From Marinosulfonomonas sp. (lineage in GTDB: Bacteria; Pseudomonadota; Alphaproteobacteria; Rhodobacterales; Rhodobacteraceae): a stretch of 12,667 nt of DNA. Each line of letters starts with the position of its first letter. Positions within the stretch are counted from its first letter, which is position 1. Position numbers and translations under genes: made by a program. The DNA is taken from NCBI GenBank assembly GCA_026989405.1, contig JALSJL010000374.1, positions 1 to 12,667 of the forward strand, in the 5' to 3' direction. Under the pieces are notes generated by a model that was not told the DNA's origin, ran no database searches, and saw nothing but the letters and a program-made list of their open reading frames with translations. Below, in pieces: positions 6,379 to 12,667 of the stretch.

Positions 6379-7095
6379 ATGCAAAGCATACTGAAAACCA
6401 TTTTCCCGAACTTCTGCCTTACATGCGACGCCATAGTCGAAGAAAGTGGGGCACTGTGCGGAAAATGCTGGCAGGGAACACCGTTCATTTCCGGCACCAT
6501 TTGCGACACATGCGGGGCCCCATTGCCCAGCGGCGACGAAATGGAGGCGCTTCACTGCGATGATTGCCTGTTGACGGCTCGCCCCTGGGAACAGGGACGC
6601 GCTGCCATGCTATATTCGGCCAATGCCCGCCGGCTGGTTCTTTCCATGAAGCACGGCGACCGGCCTGAACTGGCGCGACCGGCGGCGCGGTGGCTGTATC
6701 GAGCGATGAAGGATATCACAAGACCGGATGCGGTGTTGGTGCCGGTGCCGGCCCATCGGTCGCGGCTGTGGGCGCGTCGATATAACCAGGCCGCACTGCT
6801 GGCGCAGGAAATTGCGCGAATTGGCGGCATGATAACGAAACCCGAGGCGTTGATTCGGCATCAGAACACACCCACCCAGGAAGGTCGGACGCGTGACGCC
6901 CGTTTTGCCAACCTTGACGGCGCAATTCAGCCAAACCCGCGCCTGGCACAAGCCCTTGCCGGGCGGGATGTCATTATCGTTGACGATGTGATGACGTCCG
7001 GTGCCACGCTGGCCGCCACCGCCGAGGCTTGTCGTGTCGCAGGAGCGGCGCGAATAAGTGTCGCAGTACTGGCACGCGTTGCGAAGGATGCCTAA
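6379..7095 (+). CDS. ComF-family phosphoribosyltransferase-like protein
   Basis: This 238-residue protein has an N-terminal double zinc-ribbon with cysteines 13, 16, 27, 30 and 42, 45, 60, 63. A type I phosphoribosyltransferase domain follows, with 'VPVPAHRSRLWARRYNQA' at 121-138 and the PRPP loop 'VIIVDDVMTSGAT' at 198-210. ComF proteins are required for natural DNA uptake in competent bacteria, working after the DNA enters the cytoplasm. Elsewhere, as in E. coli GntX, homologues have broader or unknown roles. No competence genes are nearby, so a competence role is not implied. It starts 57 bases from the divergent methyltransferase-fold gene, with AGGTG 5 bases before the ATG. Confidence 0.9.
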   Translation: MQSILKTIFPNFCLTCDAIVEESGALCGKCWQGTPFISGTICDTCGAPLPSGDEMEALHCDDCLLTARPWEQGRAAMLYSANARRLVLSMKHGDRPELARPAARWLYRAMKDITRPDAVLVPVPAHRSRLWARRYNQAALLAQEIARIGGMITKPEALIRHQNTPTQEGRTRDARFANLDGAIQPNPRLAQALAGRDVIIVDDVMTSGATLAATAEACRVAGAARISVAVLARVAKDA

Positions 7096-7106
7096 ATCCC
7101 TATAAT
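7079..7106 (+). promoter_or_regulatory. Predicted sigma-70-type promoter for grxC operon
   Basis: TTGCGA (-35, 7079-7084) and a perfect TATAAT (-10, 7101-7106) are separated by 16 bases. Transcription would begin near 7113, giving a leader of roughly 20 bases before the grxC ATG at 7132. The -35 lies within the last codons of the comF-like gene. Confidence 0.55.
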
Positions 7107-7131
7107 TCGCGAAAACCTGGAATCTGAGAAT

Positions 7132-7389
7132 ATGAAAACTGTTGAAATATATACGTCCCCGCTTTGTGGGTTTTGTCACGCCGCCAAGCGCCTGCTGACC
7201 AGGAAGGGTGTCGAGTTCACGGAATACAACGTGGCGATTGACCCGGAAAAACGCCGCGAAATGATGGCGCGCGCCAATGGTGGTCATACCGTGCCGCAGA
7301 TATTCATTGGTGACGATCATGTCGGCGGGTGTGATGACCTGTTCGAGCTTGAACAAGACGGCAAGCTCGATTCCATGCTGGCGGCCTGA
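7132..7389 (+). CDS. grxC: Glutaredoxin 3 (CGFC active site)
   Basis: This 85-residue cytoplasmic thiol-disulfide oxidoreductase of the glutaredoxin 3 class reduces disulfides and glutathionylated proteins using glutathione. The active site is Cys12-Gly-Phe-Cys15, where most glutaredoxin 3 proteins have CPYC. The cis-proline is Pro55 in 'TVPQIFI', and the glutathione-binding GGCDD is at 65-69. Loss of the active-site proline usually changes the redox potential, but both cysteines remain, so dithiol chemistry should work. Its TGA is followed directly by the GTG of the next gene, so the pair is very probably cotranscribed. Confidence 0.95.
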   Translation: MKTVEIYTSPLCGFCHAAKRLLTRKGVEFTEYNVAIDPEKRREMMARANGGHTVPQIFIGDDHVGGCDDLFELEQDGKLDSMLAA

Positions 7390-8226
7390 GTGCTGCGCGC
7401 GGCGCTTGTCCAGCTGAACTCTTCGGACAACCCGTCCGACAACTTGCCGGTGACCCTGGGGTTTGTCCGTGACGCTGCCGCGAACGGCGCCAAGTTCGTG
7501 CTGACCCCGGAGAACACTAATTGCGTGTCGCAGGACCGTGATTGGCAGGGGCAGGTCTTGCAACGAGAGGAAGATGATCCCACGCTTGAGGCTCTGCGCG
7601 CTCTGGCGGATGAGCTGTCGATCTGGCTGCTGATCGGGTCGATCGGAGTGAAAACCGGCGACGCGGATGGACGGTTTGCCAATCGGTCATTCATGATCTC
7701 GCCACGCGGCGAGGTCATCGCGCGTTACGACAAGATGCACATGTTCGACGTGCAGGTCACGCCGACCGAGACTTTTCGCGAATCGGCGGCCTATCGGCCC
7801 GGGTCGCGCGCGGTCTTGGCGCAAACCGACTTTGCGAAAGTCGGCATGACGGTTTGCTACGATCTGCGCTTTCCCGACCTTTACCGGGTTCTGGCCAAGG
7901 CCGGCGCGCAGATACTGACCGTTCCGGCCGCGTTTTCGCCCGTGACCGGGCAAGCGCACTGGCATGTTCTGCTGCGCGCCCGCGCCATCGAAACCGGCAG
8001 TTTCGTTCTGGCGCCTGCACAGGCCGGCAAGCATCCGATCCGTCACGGCAAGCCGCGTGAAACCTACGGTCATTCTCTGGCGGTCGGACCTTGGGGCGAC
8101 GTTCTGGCGGATGCGGGAAAAGAGCCGGGTGTCACCATGGTTGATCTGGATCCCGGTGATGTTGAAAGGGCACGGGGGCGCATTCCCGCATTGCTTCACG
8201 ATCGCGATTTCGGGGGGCCGGAATGA
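7390..8226 (+). CDS. Carbon-nitrogen hydrolase (nitrilase superfamily), Nit-like amidase
   Basis: This 278-residue hydrolase has the Glu-Lys-Cys triad of the superfamily: Glu41 ('LTPENTN'), Lys115 ('RYDKMHMFDV') and Cys156 ('TVCYDLRFPDLY'). The sequence 'KPRETYGHSLAVGPWG' near residues 221-235 is typical of the Nit1/Nit2 group. Members include omega-amidase and the amidase that repairs deaminated glutathione. Because it immediately follows grxC (GTG start right after the TGA), deaminated-glutathione amidase is a reasonable guess, though the substrate is inferred from context only. The ATGA at 8223-8226 couples it to the MarR gene. Confidence 0.9.
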   Translation: MLRAALVQLNSSDNPSDNLPVTLGFVRDAAANGAKFVLTPENTNCVSQDRDWQGQVLQREEDDPTLEALRALADELSIWLLIGSIGVKTGDADGRFANRSFMISPRGEVIARYDKMHMFDVQVTPTETFRESAAYRPGSRAVLAQTDFAKVGMTVCYDLRFPDLYRVLAKAGAQILTVPAAFSPVTGQAHWHVLLRARAIETGSFVLAPAQAGKHPIRHGKPRETYGHSLAVGPWGDVLADAGKEPGVTMVDLDPGDVERARGRIPALLHDRDFGGPE

Positions 8227-8669
8227 GCGATGCAAACGATCCGTTGGCGGTTACGCTGTTCAGCGAGATTTTCATGGTCGACCAACTGGCGCGGGCGCGC
8301 CTGACCAAGGCGCTGCCCAAGGGGATGGAGATCAGCCATTTTTCGGTGCTCAATCACCTGGCGCATGTTCAGGAAGAGCGCAGCCCCGCGCAATTGGCAC
8401 GCACGTTCAACGTGACGCGCGGGGCGATGACCAACACGCTCGGCAAACTGGAGATTGCGGGGCATGTGCATATCCGTCCCGACTGGGATGATGCACGGCG
8501 CAAGTTCGTGGCGATCAGCCCTGCGGGGCTTCAGGCGCGCGACGTGGCAATTGCCGCAATCACGCCGGTGATCGGTGAAGTGGTGGATGCCATCGGCATT
8601 GAAAAGGCACGCGCGGCCTTGCCCGTGCTGCGGGAATTGCGATTGCGGATGGCTGGCGAAAAGGACTGA
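8223..8669 (+). CDS. MarR-family transcriptional regulator
   Basis: This 148-residue protein has a winged helix-turn-helix: an N-terminal dimerisation helix, 'SPAQLARTFNVTRGAMTNTL' at 54-73 as the HTH with its recognition helix, 'GKLEIAGHVHIRPDWDDARRK' forming the wing, and a C-terminal dimerisation helix (about 101-148). MarR proteins usually repress nearby or divergent genes and respond to small ligands or oxidants. The single-gene regulatory target is unknown. It overlaps the Nit gene by 4 bases, so it may control its own grxC-nit-marR operon. No cysteine is present, so direct thiol sensing is unlikely. Confidence 0.92.
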   Translation: MSDANDPLAVTLFSEIFMVDQLARARLTKALPKGMEISHFSVLNHLAHVQEERSPAQLARTFNVTRGAMTNTLGKLEIAGHVHIRPDWDDARRKFVAISPAGLQARDVAIAAITPVIGEVVDAIGIEKARAALPVLRELRLRMAGEKD

Positions 8670-8725
8670 AACCGGCACTCATCGGTCCCTGCGGTCCCTC
8701 TTCGTGGCGCAGCGAAAAGCGCCCG

Positions 8726-9493
8726 TCAGGACGCGCTGAGCGCTTCCTGTTCGGGTTTGACGCTTGTTGTCACATAATTCACCGACAGGTCGCGATCAGA
8801 GATCGTCCATTCCCAACGCACCGGGTTGAACACGAATCCCTTTCGGTCGACCGGTTTCAACCCGGCGTTTTCCAGAAGGGCGAACAATTCATCCGGGGTG
8901 ATGAACTTGTTCCATTCATGGGTGCCGCGCGGCAACCAGCGCATGACGACTTCGGCGCCGACAATGGCAACCATGTAGCTTTTCGGATTGCGGTTGATGG
9001 TCGAGCAGACCATCAGCCCGCCCGGCTTCAGAAGTTGCCGACAGACCGTCAGGAAGCCCTGCGGGTCCGCGACATGTTCAACGACCTCCATGTTCAGGAT
9101 GACATCGAATTCTTCGCCGGCCCTGGCCAGCTCTTCCGCTGAAATGTGCCGGTAGTCTATGTCGAGCTCCGCTTGCTCGGCGTGCAGTTGTGCAACCGGG
9201 ATGTTGCCACCGGCTGCATCGGCTCCGACCACGGTTGCGCCCAGGCGCGCCATCGGTTCCGACAACAACCCGCCACCGCAGCCGATATCCAGCAGGCGCA
9301 GCCCCTTGAAGGGCAACGGGCTGGTCAGGTCGCGGTCGAATTCGGCGGCGATCTGGCTGGTGATGTAGTCCAGCCGGCACGGGTTCAGCATATGCAGCGG
9401 TTTGAACTTGCCGTTCGGATCCCACCATTCGGCCGCCATCGCTTCGAACTTGGCGACCTCGGACGGGTCGATGGTGTTAGTGGCGGTTGTCAT
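8726..9493 (-). CDS. ubiG: Ubiquinone biosynthesis O-methyltransferase
   Basis: UbiG carries out both O-methylations of ubiquinone synthesis, at the 2-polyprenyl-6-hydroxyphenol and the 3-demethylubiquinol stages, using SAM. The protein has 255 residues from the ATG at 9493, which has GAGG 5 bases ahead; starts at 9508 and 9511 (TTG) would add a few residues. 'FEAMAAEWWDPNGKFKPLHM' at 16-35 is the family's N-terminal signature. Motif I is LLDIGCGGG (67-75), and 'NMEVVEHVADP' (134-144) and 'LLKPGGLMVCSTINR' (154-168) follow. The C-terminal part 'THEWNKFITPDEL' at 191-203 fits family regions linked to substrate and membrane interaction. It is divergent from the proline iminopeptidase gene. Confidence 0.97.
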   Translation of the reverse strand: MTTATNTIDPSEVAKFEAMAAEWWDPNGKFKPLHMLNPCRLDYITSQIAAEFDRDLTSPLPFKGLRLLDIGCGGGLLSEPMARLGATVVGADAAGGNIPVAQLHAEQAELDIDYRHISAEELARAGEEFDVILNMEVVEHVADPQGFLTVCRQLLKPGGLMVCSTINRNPKSYMVAIVGAEVVMRWLPRGTHEWNKFITPDELFALLENAGLKPVDRKGFVFNPVRWEWTISDRDLSVNYVTTSVKPEQEALSAS

Positions 9494-9562
9494 GGCGACC
9501 TCGGACATCAATTCGAAAAGGGGCCATAGCGGGCCCGGCAGTTGCGGTTTATAGTGTCAGAG

Positions 9563-10555
9563 ATGGATAGAACAGCAGACCATATCAACGCTGACAATTT
9601 TTTGTACCCGGCGACCGAGCCCTTTGCCAAGCAGATGCTCGATGTCGGGGATGGCCATGCCGTCTATGTCGAGCAATGCGGCAACCCGGACGGGCTGCCC
9701 GTCGTGGTGTTGCACGGCGGCCCCGGCGGAGGGTGCAGCCCGTCGATGCGGCGGTTTTTTGACCCGGCGGCCTTTCGAATCATCCTGTTTGATCAGCGCG
9801 GCTGCGGGCTGTCGCGACCGCATGCCAGCGTTAAACACAACACCACCTGGCACCTGGTGGCCGACATGGAGCGGATTCGCAAGACGCTTGCCGTCGGGAA
9901 ATGGGTGGTCTTTGGCGGCAGCTGGGGCGCGACGCTGGCGCTGATTTATGCGCAGAAGCATCCGGAGCATGTGCTGCAGATGGTGTTGCGCGGCGTGTTC
10001 CTGATGACACGTGAAGAGCTGGACTGGTTCTACGGCGGCGGTGCCGGGCGATTCTGGCCCGACCTGTGGCGCCATTTCGCCGAGATGGTGCCCGAAGACG
10101 AGCGCAGCGATCTGATTGCGGCCTATCACAAGCGGCTGTTTTCCGGCGACGCCATGCAGGAAATGCGATTTGCCCGTGCCTGGGCGTCATGGGAAAACGC
10201 GCTGGCGTCGATCAGCAGCAAGGGCCGCGGTGGGGCGGGGCCTTCGCACTATGCTCATGCCTTCGCGCGGTTGGAGAATCACTATTTCCACAATGCCGGT
10301 TTCCTTGATCAGGACGGCCAGATCCTGCGCGACATGCGACGCATTGCACATATCCCCGGGACGATCGTTCAAGGCCGCTTTGACATGATCTGCCCGCCCG
10401 TGTCAGCACACAAGCTGCATCAGGCCTGGCCAGGTTCGCGGTTGCGCATGGTGACCCCGGCAGGCCATGCGATGTCAGAGCCGGGCATTACACGCGAACT
10501 CGTGCGCGCCACCAATGAGGTTGCCGCGCGTTTCGGGCGTCGCAAGGGCGCCTGA
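9563..10555 (+). CDS. pip: Proline iminopeptidase
   Basis: This 330-residue alpha/beta hydrolase removes N-terminal proline from peptides in the cytoplasm. The oxyanion-hole motif HGGPGGG is at 51-57, 'FDQRGCGLS' at 76-84, the nucleophile Ser120 in GGSWG, Asp274 in 'GRFDMICP' and His302 in 'PAGHAMSE'. 'DNFLYPATEPF' at 11-21 is the usual N-terminus of the bacterial enzyme. The chosen ATG is at 9563; a TTG at 9542 is in frame but not family-like. TATAGT at 9550-9555 is a possible -10 that would place the transcript start right at the ATG (possibly leaderless). The gene is followed after 47 bases by a small CDGSH-like gene. Confidence 0.95.
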   Translation: MDRTADHINADNFLYPATEPFAKQMLDVGDGHAVYVEQCGNPDGLPVVVLHGGPGGGCSPSMRRFFDPAAFRIILFDQRGCGLSRPHASVKHNTTWHLVADMERIRKTLAVGKWVVFGGSWGATLALIYAQKHPEHVLQMVLRGVFLMTREELDWFYGGGAGRFWPDLWRHFAEMVPEDERSDLIAAYHKRLFSGDAMQEMRFARAWASWENALASISSKGRGGAGPSHYAHAFARLENHYFHNAGFLDQDGQILRDMRRIAHIPGTIVQGRFDMICPPVSAHKLHQAWPGSRLRMVTPAGHAMSEPGITRELVRATNEVAARFGRRKGA

Positions 10556-10602
10556 ACCTGCGGCCCGCTCCTGCCGCGCAAACTGGACAGGAAGGAAGCC
10601 AG

Positions 10603-10788
10603 ATGTCCGACGATGATGAACCGACCTCCGGTGCGCGTGAAAACGGCCCGCTTGTCGCGCGCAATATCTCAACCATGCGTGACGCCCGTGGAAACGACGC
10701 AGAGACCACGACCGACATGGCGCCTTGCCGCAACGGCCACATCCAGAACAAGCCCCATCGCGATGCGGGCTGGAAAGACGATAGCTGA
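10603..10788 (+). CDS. Small CDGSH-type protein with lost cluster ligands
   Basis: This 61-residue soluble protein has a good Shine-Dalgarno (GGAAGG, 7 bases before the ATG), and its TGA shares a base with the ATG of the following methyltransferase. 'ENGPLVARN' (13-21) and 'MAPCRNGHIQNKPH' (39-52) then 'RDAGWKDD' closely follow the layout of bacterial CDGSH iron-sulfur proteins, whose signature reads roughly 'CRCGxSxNKPFCDGSH'. Here Cys42 is kept, the second Cys is Asn44, the third Cys together with Asp-Gly-Ser is missing as about five residues in frame, and only His52 stays. A normal [2Fe-2S] cluster needs three Cys and one His, so this protein should not hold one. It could be a decaying gene or a repurposed scaffold. 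The frame is intact with no internal stop. The alignment is by eye. Confidence 0.7.
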   Translation: MSDDDEPTSGARENGPLVARNISTMRDARGNDAETTTDMAPCRNGHIQNKPHRDAGWKDDS

Positions 10789-11411
10789 TGGGCGCGACCC
10801 CGTGGTTCTGGAACCGGCTGGCCCGGCTTTATGAGCGCCAGCAGATATCGGACGTCGTCGCCTACGAAGCCAAGCTGGACAAGACGCGTGAGTATTTCAC
10901 GCCGCAATCCGAGGTGTTGGAGCTGGCTTGTGGCACCGGGACAACGGCGATTGCCCACGCACCTTTCGTCAAGCACATTCGGGCGGTCGATTTTTCGAAA
11001 AAGATGATTGCCATCGCGCAGGGCAAGGCGCGCGACGCCGGTGTCGAGAATGTCGATTTCGAGATTGCCTCGATCGACGACATTTCCTCGGCCGATGGCA
11101 GGTATGACGCCGTCCTGGCGATGAGTATCCTGCATCTTCTCGATGATCGTCGCGCCGTGATCGGCAAGGTTTTCGACCTGCTGAAACCGGGCGGCGTGTT
11201 CGTGTCGAGCACGGTTTGCATCAGCAACCCTTCACGCCTCTTGCGCGTGCTGCTGCCGGTCGGCAGCGCGCTGGGGCTGATGCCGACGCTGAATTTCATG
11301 GGCAAGGACCAGTTGATCGGGGACTTGCGCACAGCCGGATTCGAGATCGAGCACATTTGGCAACCGAATGAACGGGCCGCTGTATTCGTGGTTGCCCGCA
11401 AACCGGGCTAG
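10788..11411 (+). CDS. Class I SAM-dependent methyltransferase
   Basis: This 207-residue protein has a Rossmann-type methyltransferase fold. Motif I VLELACGTG is at 43-51, 'IRAVDFSKKMIAIA' (strand 2 and its acidic residue) follows, then 'YDAVLAMSILHLL' and 'LLKPGGVFVSST'. This is the UbiE/Methyltransf_11-like pattern, and the substrate is unknown. A short hydrophobic stretch near 'LLRVLLPVGSALGLMPTL' is likely part of the substrate or membrane-facing region. Its ATG overlaps the stop of the CDGSH-like gene, so translation is coupled. It is followed immediately by a repeat element whose first G is the last base of its TAG stop. Confidence 0.88.
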   Translation: MGATPWFWNRLARLYERQQISDVVAYEAKLDKTREYFTPQSEVLELACGTGTTAIAHAPFVKHIRAVDFSKKMIAIAQGKARDAGVENVDFEIASIDDISSADGRYDAVLAMSILHLLDDRRAVIGKVFDLLKPGGVFVSSTVCISNPSRLLRVLLPVGSALGLMPTLNFMGKDQLIGDLRTAGFEIEHIWQPNERAAVFVVARKPG

Positions 11412-11505
11412 AGCGCATCGCATTCACGCGAAACGCTCCAACTCCTTGTTTTCGCATGTCCGAGAAGCTCAAAACCGGTTCCCACTTTTGAGCGACATGC
11501 TTTAA
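11411..11505. repeat. Intergenic palindromic repeat with 'AACCGGTTCCCACTTTT' core
   Basis: This roughly 95-base element starts at the stop of the upstream methyltransferase. It has two foldable parts: GAGCG (11411-11415) with CGCTC (11434-11438), and a stronger hairpin of CATGTC-(6)-GCTCAAAA / TTTTGAGC-GACATG (11455-11499) around CCGGTTCCCAC. The phrase 'AAAACCGGTTCCCACTTTT' is a familiar core of dispersed intergenic repeats in Rhizobiales and other alphaproteobacteria, to my recollection. Copies occur in non-coding DNA and may act in mRNA processing or termination. No inverted-repeat-bounded transposase is present. Confidence 0.7.
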
Positions 11506-11520
11506 GGCGCGAGTTACGCC

Positions 11521-11549
11521 TTGCAACCCCGGCGCTTCGGGCCTATATG
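11521..11549 (+). promoter_or_regulatory. Predicted sigma-70-type promoter for rimP-nusA
   Basis: TTGCAA (-35) and TATATG (-10, 11544-11549) are separated by exactly 17 bases. Transcription would begin near 11556 and leave a leader of about 90 bases before rimP. The promoter lies directly downstream of the repeat element and is the only good candidate between the previous gene and rimP. Confidence 0.7.
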
Positions 11550-11603
11550 GCTTTCAACAGCGGCGCGTCGGCTTCCACCCCCGAGGCTCCACCGGAAATT
11601 CTG

Positions 11604-11626
11604 ACGGGCCGCGCGCCCGTTTTTTT
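11604..11626 (+). terminator. Intrinsic terminator in the rimP leader (possible attenuator)
   Basis: ACGGGC pairs with GCCCGT around a CGCGC loop, and seven T residues follow (11620-11626). It stands between the rimP promoter and the rimP start 21 bases later, so it can only act on that operon or on read-through from upstream. GGCGCG at 11562-11567 could pair with CGCGCC at 11612-11617 and break the terminator stem, which gives a possible switch. In E. coli the same operon has leader terminators linked to NusA autoregulation. Confidence 0.75.
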
Positions 11627-11647
11627 GTGCCCGGAAGGCCAACCCGA

Positions 11648-12220
11648 ATGAATGATCTTGTCGCCAAAGCCGCGATTGACCGGCGCCTTGCCGAGATCGT
11701 CCAGCCCGTGATCGAGGGCATGGGGTTCGAACTGGTGCGCATCCGCCTGATGGGCGGCAAGACAAGCACGGTGCAGATCATGGCCGAGCGCCCCGAAGGC
11801 GGGATCGAAGTGGACGATTGCGCCCGGATTTCGATCGCGGTCAGCGCGGTTCTGGACGTGGAAGACCCGATCGAGGAAAACTACACGCTGGAGGTTTCCA
11901 GCCCCGGCATCGACCGCCCGTTGACCCGGCTCAAGGATTTCGAAGCCTGGGAGGGCTACGAAGCAAAGGTCGAAACGACCGAGCTGATCGACGGGCGCCG
12001 CCGCTTCAAGGGTGTGCTGGCCGGGGTCGAGGGTGACGAGGTGTTGCTCGAGATCGAAGAGGGCACGGTCGGGCTGAAGTTCGACTGGCTGAGCGATGCC
12101 AAGCTGGTGCTGAGCGATGAACTGATCCGCGAAATGCTGCGCCAGCGCAAGGCGGCTGGCGTGATAGACGAAGACAATTTCGACAAAATAGAAACCGAAC
12201 CCGGTTCTGAGGAGGACTGA
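11648..12220 (+). CDS. rimP: Ribosome maturation factor RimP
   Basis: RimP is needed for 30S subunit maturation. This copy has 190 residues from the ATG at 11648, with GGAAGG about 9 bases ahead; a GTG at 11627 would run into the terminator's T-tract. The hallmark 'SSPGIDRPL' lies at 84-92, the N-terminal domain is about 10-90 and the C-terminal SH3-like domain about 95-165 ('GYEAKVETTELIDGRRRFKG'). An acidic tail with 'DEDNFDK' and 'PGSEED' ends the protein, slightly longer than in enterobacteria and common in alphaproteobacteria. nusA starts four bases after the stop. Confidence 0.97.
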   Translation: MNDLVAKAAIDRRLAEIVQPVIEGMGFELVRIRLMGGKTSTVQIMAERPEGGIEVDDCARISIAVSAVLDVEDPIEENYTLEVSSPGIDRPLTRLKDFEAWEGYEAKVETTELIDGRRRFKGVLAGVEGDEVLLEIEEGTVGLKFDWLSDAKLVLSDELIREMLRQRKAAGVIDEDNFDKIETEPGSEED

Positions 12221-12224
12221 CAAC

Positions 12225-12667
12225 ATGGCCATCACATCCGCAAACCAGCTGGAACTGCTGCAAACCGCAGAGGCCGTTGCACGCGAAAAGATGATCGACC
12301 CGGTGCTGGTGATCGAGGCGATGGAAGAAAGCCTCGCCCGCGCGGCGAAAAGCCGTTACGGCGCGGAAATGGACATTCGCGTGTCGATCGACCGCAAGAC
12401 CGGCAAGGCGACATTTACCCGTGTGCGCACCGTGGTCGAAGATGATGAGCTTGAGAATTACCAGGCCGAGATGACCGTGGAGCAGGCCAGGCAGTATCTG
12501 GATGACCCGAAGGTTGGCGATACCTTTGTCGAAGAAGTCCCGCCGGTCGACATGGGCCGGATCGCAGCGCAGTCGGCCAAGCAGGTGATCTTGCAGAAAA
12601 TCCGCGAAGCCGAGCGTGACCGTCAATACGAAGAGTTCAAGGACCGCGCGGGCACGATCATCAACGG
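12225..12667 (+). CDS. nusA: Transcription termination/antitermination protein NusA, N-terminal part (partial)
   Basis: The gene runs out of the window after 147 complete codons. GGAGG at 12211-12215 lies 9 bases before the ATG at 12225, inside the rimP end. The residues show the NusA N-terminal RNA-polymerase-binding domain: 'ELLQTAEAVAREKMIDPVLV', 'AMEESLARAAKSRYG', 'VGDTFVEEVPP', and 'MGRIAAQSAKQVILQKIREA' just before the linker to the S1 domain. NusA modulates pausing and termination by RNA polymerase and feeds back on its own operon in E. coli. The order rimP-nusA is conserved and supports both calls. Confidence 0.97.
   Translation, partial: MAITSANQLELLQTAEAVAREKMIDPVLVIEAMEESLARAAKSRYGAEMDIRVSIDRKTGKATFTRVRTVVEDDELENYQAEMTVEQARQYLDDPKVGDTFVEEVPPVDMGRIAAQSAKQVILQKIREAERDRQYEEFKDRAGTIIN

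Noticed and set aside
6610..7563. A 317-codon minus-strand open frame across comF, grxC and the amidase
   Set aside because: It runs antisense to three well-supported genes and their promoter, and shows no recognisable motif.
10720..10788. A frameshift as the explanation for the missing CDGSH motif
   Set aside because: The residues after the gap (RDAGWKDD) remain in the CDGSH-like frame, so an in-frame loss fits better than a frameshift.
11411..11647. A tRNA gene (metY-like) upstream of rimP as in E. coli
   Set aside because: No cloverleaf or TTCRA-type T-arm with matching acceptor stem could be found; the region is explained by the repeat, promoter and terminator.
1..12667. CRISPR array, prophage or integrative element
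   Set aside because: No regularly spaced repeats, integrase, transposase or att-like direct repeats were seen, and gene content is housekeeping.

Overview
The window is about 12.7 kb of fairly GC-rich, densely coding DNA. It looks like a chromosomal stretch from an alphaproteobacterium, most likely the Rhodobacterales (Roseobacter group). The reasons are the protein styles (ferrochelatase, UbiG, an NDUFAF5-like methyltransferase, a Tat-exported YkuD protein), many ATGA-type gene overlaps, a rimP-nusA start, and an intergenic repeat carrying the alphaproteobacterial 'AACCGGTTCCCACTTTT' core. No phage, transposon, CRISPR, rRNA or tRNA was seen. No intergenic stretch exceeds 300 bases.

Layout. 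1-1812: the end of a probable VOC/glyoxalase-type gene, a P-loop (FlaR/adenylate-kinase-like) protein and a [4Fe-4S] TrmA/RlmD-type RNA uracil methyltransferase form an overlapping + strand operon. 1882-3626: an envelope cluster of a YafK-like L,D-transpeptidase lipoprotein (+), a CAP-domain lipoprotein (-) and a Tat-exported L,D-transpeptidase (+). 3753-4365: two tandem copies of a 62-residue exported, C-terminally hydrophobic protein with identical amino-acid sequence. Each has its own Shine-Dalgarno and its own rho-independent terminator. 4382-6321 (-): a degenerate methyltransferase-fold protein followed by ferrochelatase (hemH). 6379-8669 (+): comF-like phosphoribosyltransferase, then glutaredoxin grxC, a nitrilase-family amidohydrolase and a MarR regulator packed as an operon. 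8726-9493 (-): ubiG. 9563-11411 (+): proline iminopeptidase, a small degenerate CDGSH-type protein and a class I methyltransferase coupled to it. 11411-11505: a hairpin-rich repeat. 11521-end (+): a good sigma-70-type promoter, a leader with an intrinsic terminator, rimP, and the first 147 codons of nusA.

Themes. Much of the window is housekeeping: ubiquinone (ubiG), heme (hemH), glutathione/redox (grxC plus Nit), RNA modification, and ribosome maturation with transcription elongation (rimP-nusA). The points most worth a second look are the CDGSH-like protein that kept its frame but lost most cluster ligands, the near-identical duplicated small exported gene whose differences are all silent, the terminator hairpin in the rimP-nusA leader, and the cluster of two YkuD proteins around a CAP lipoprotein. 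I did not find a clearly new defence or mobile system here.
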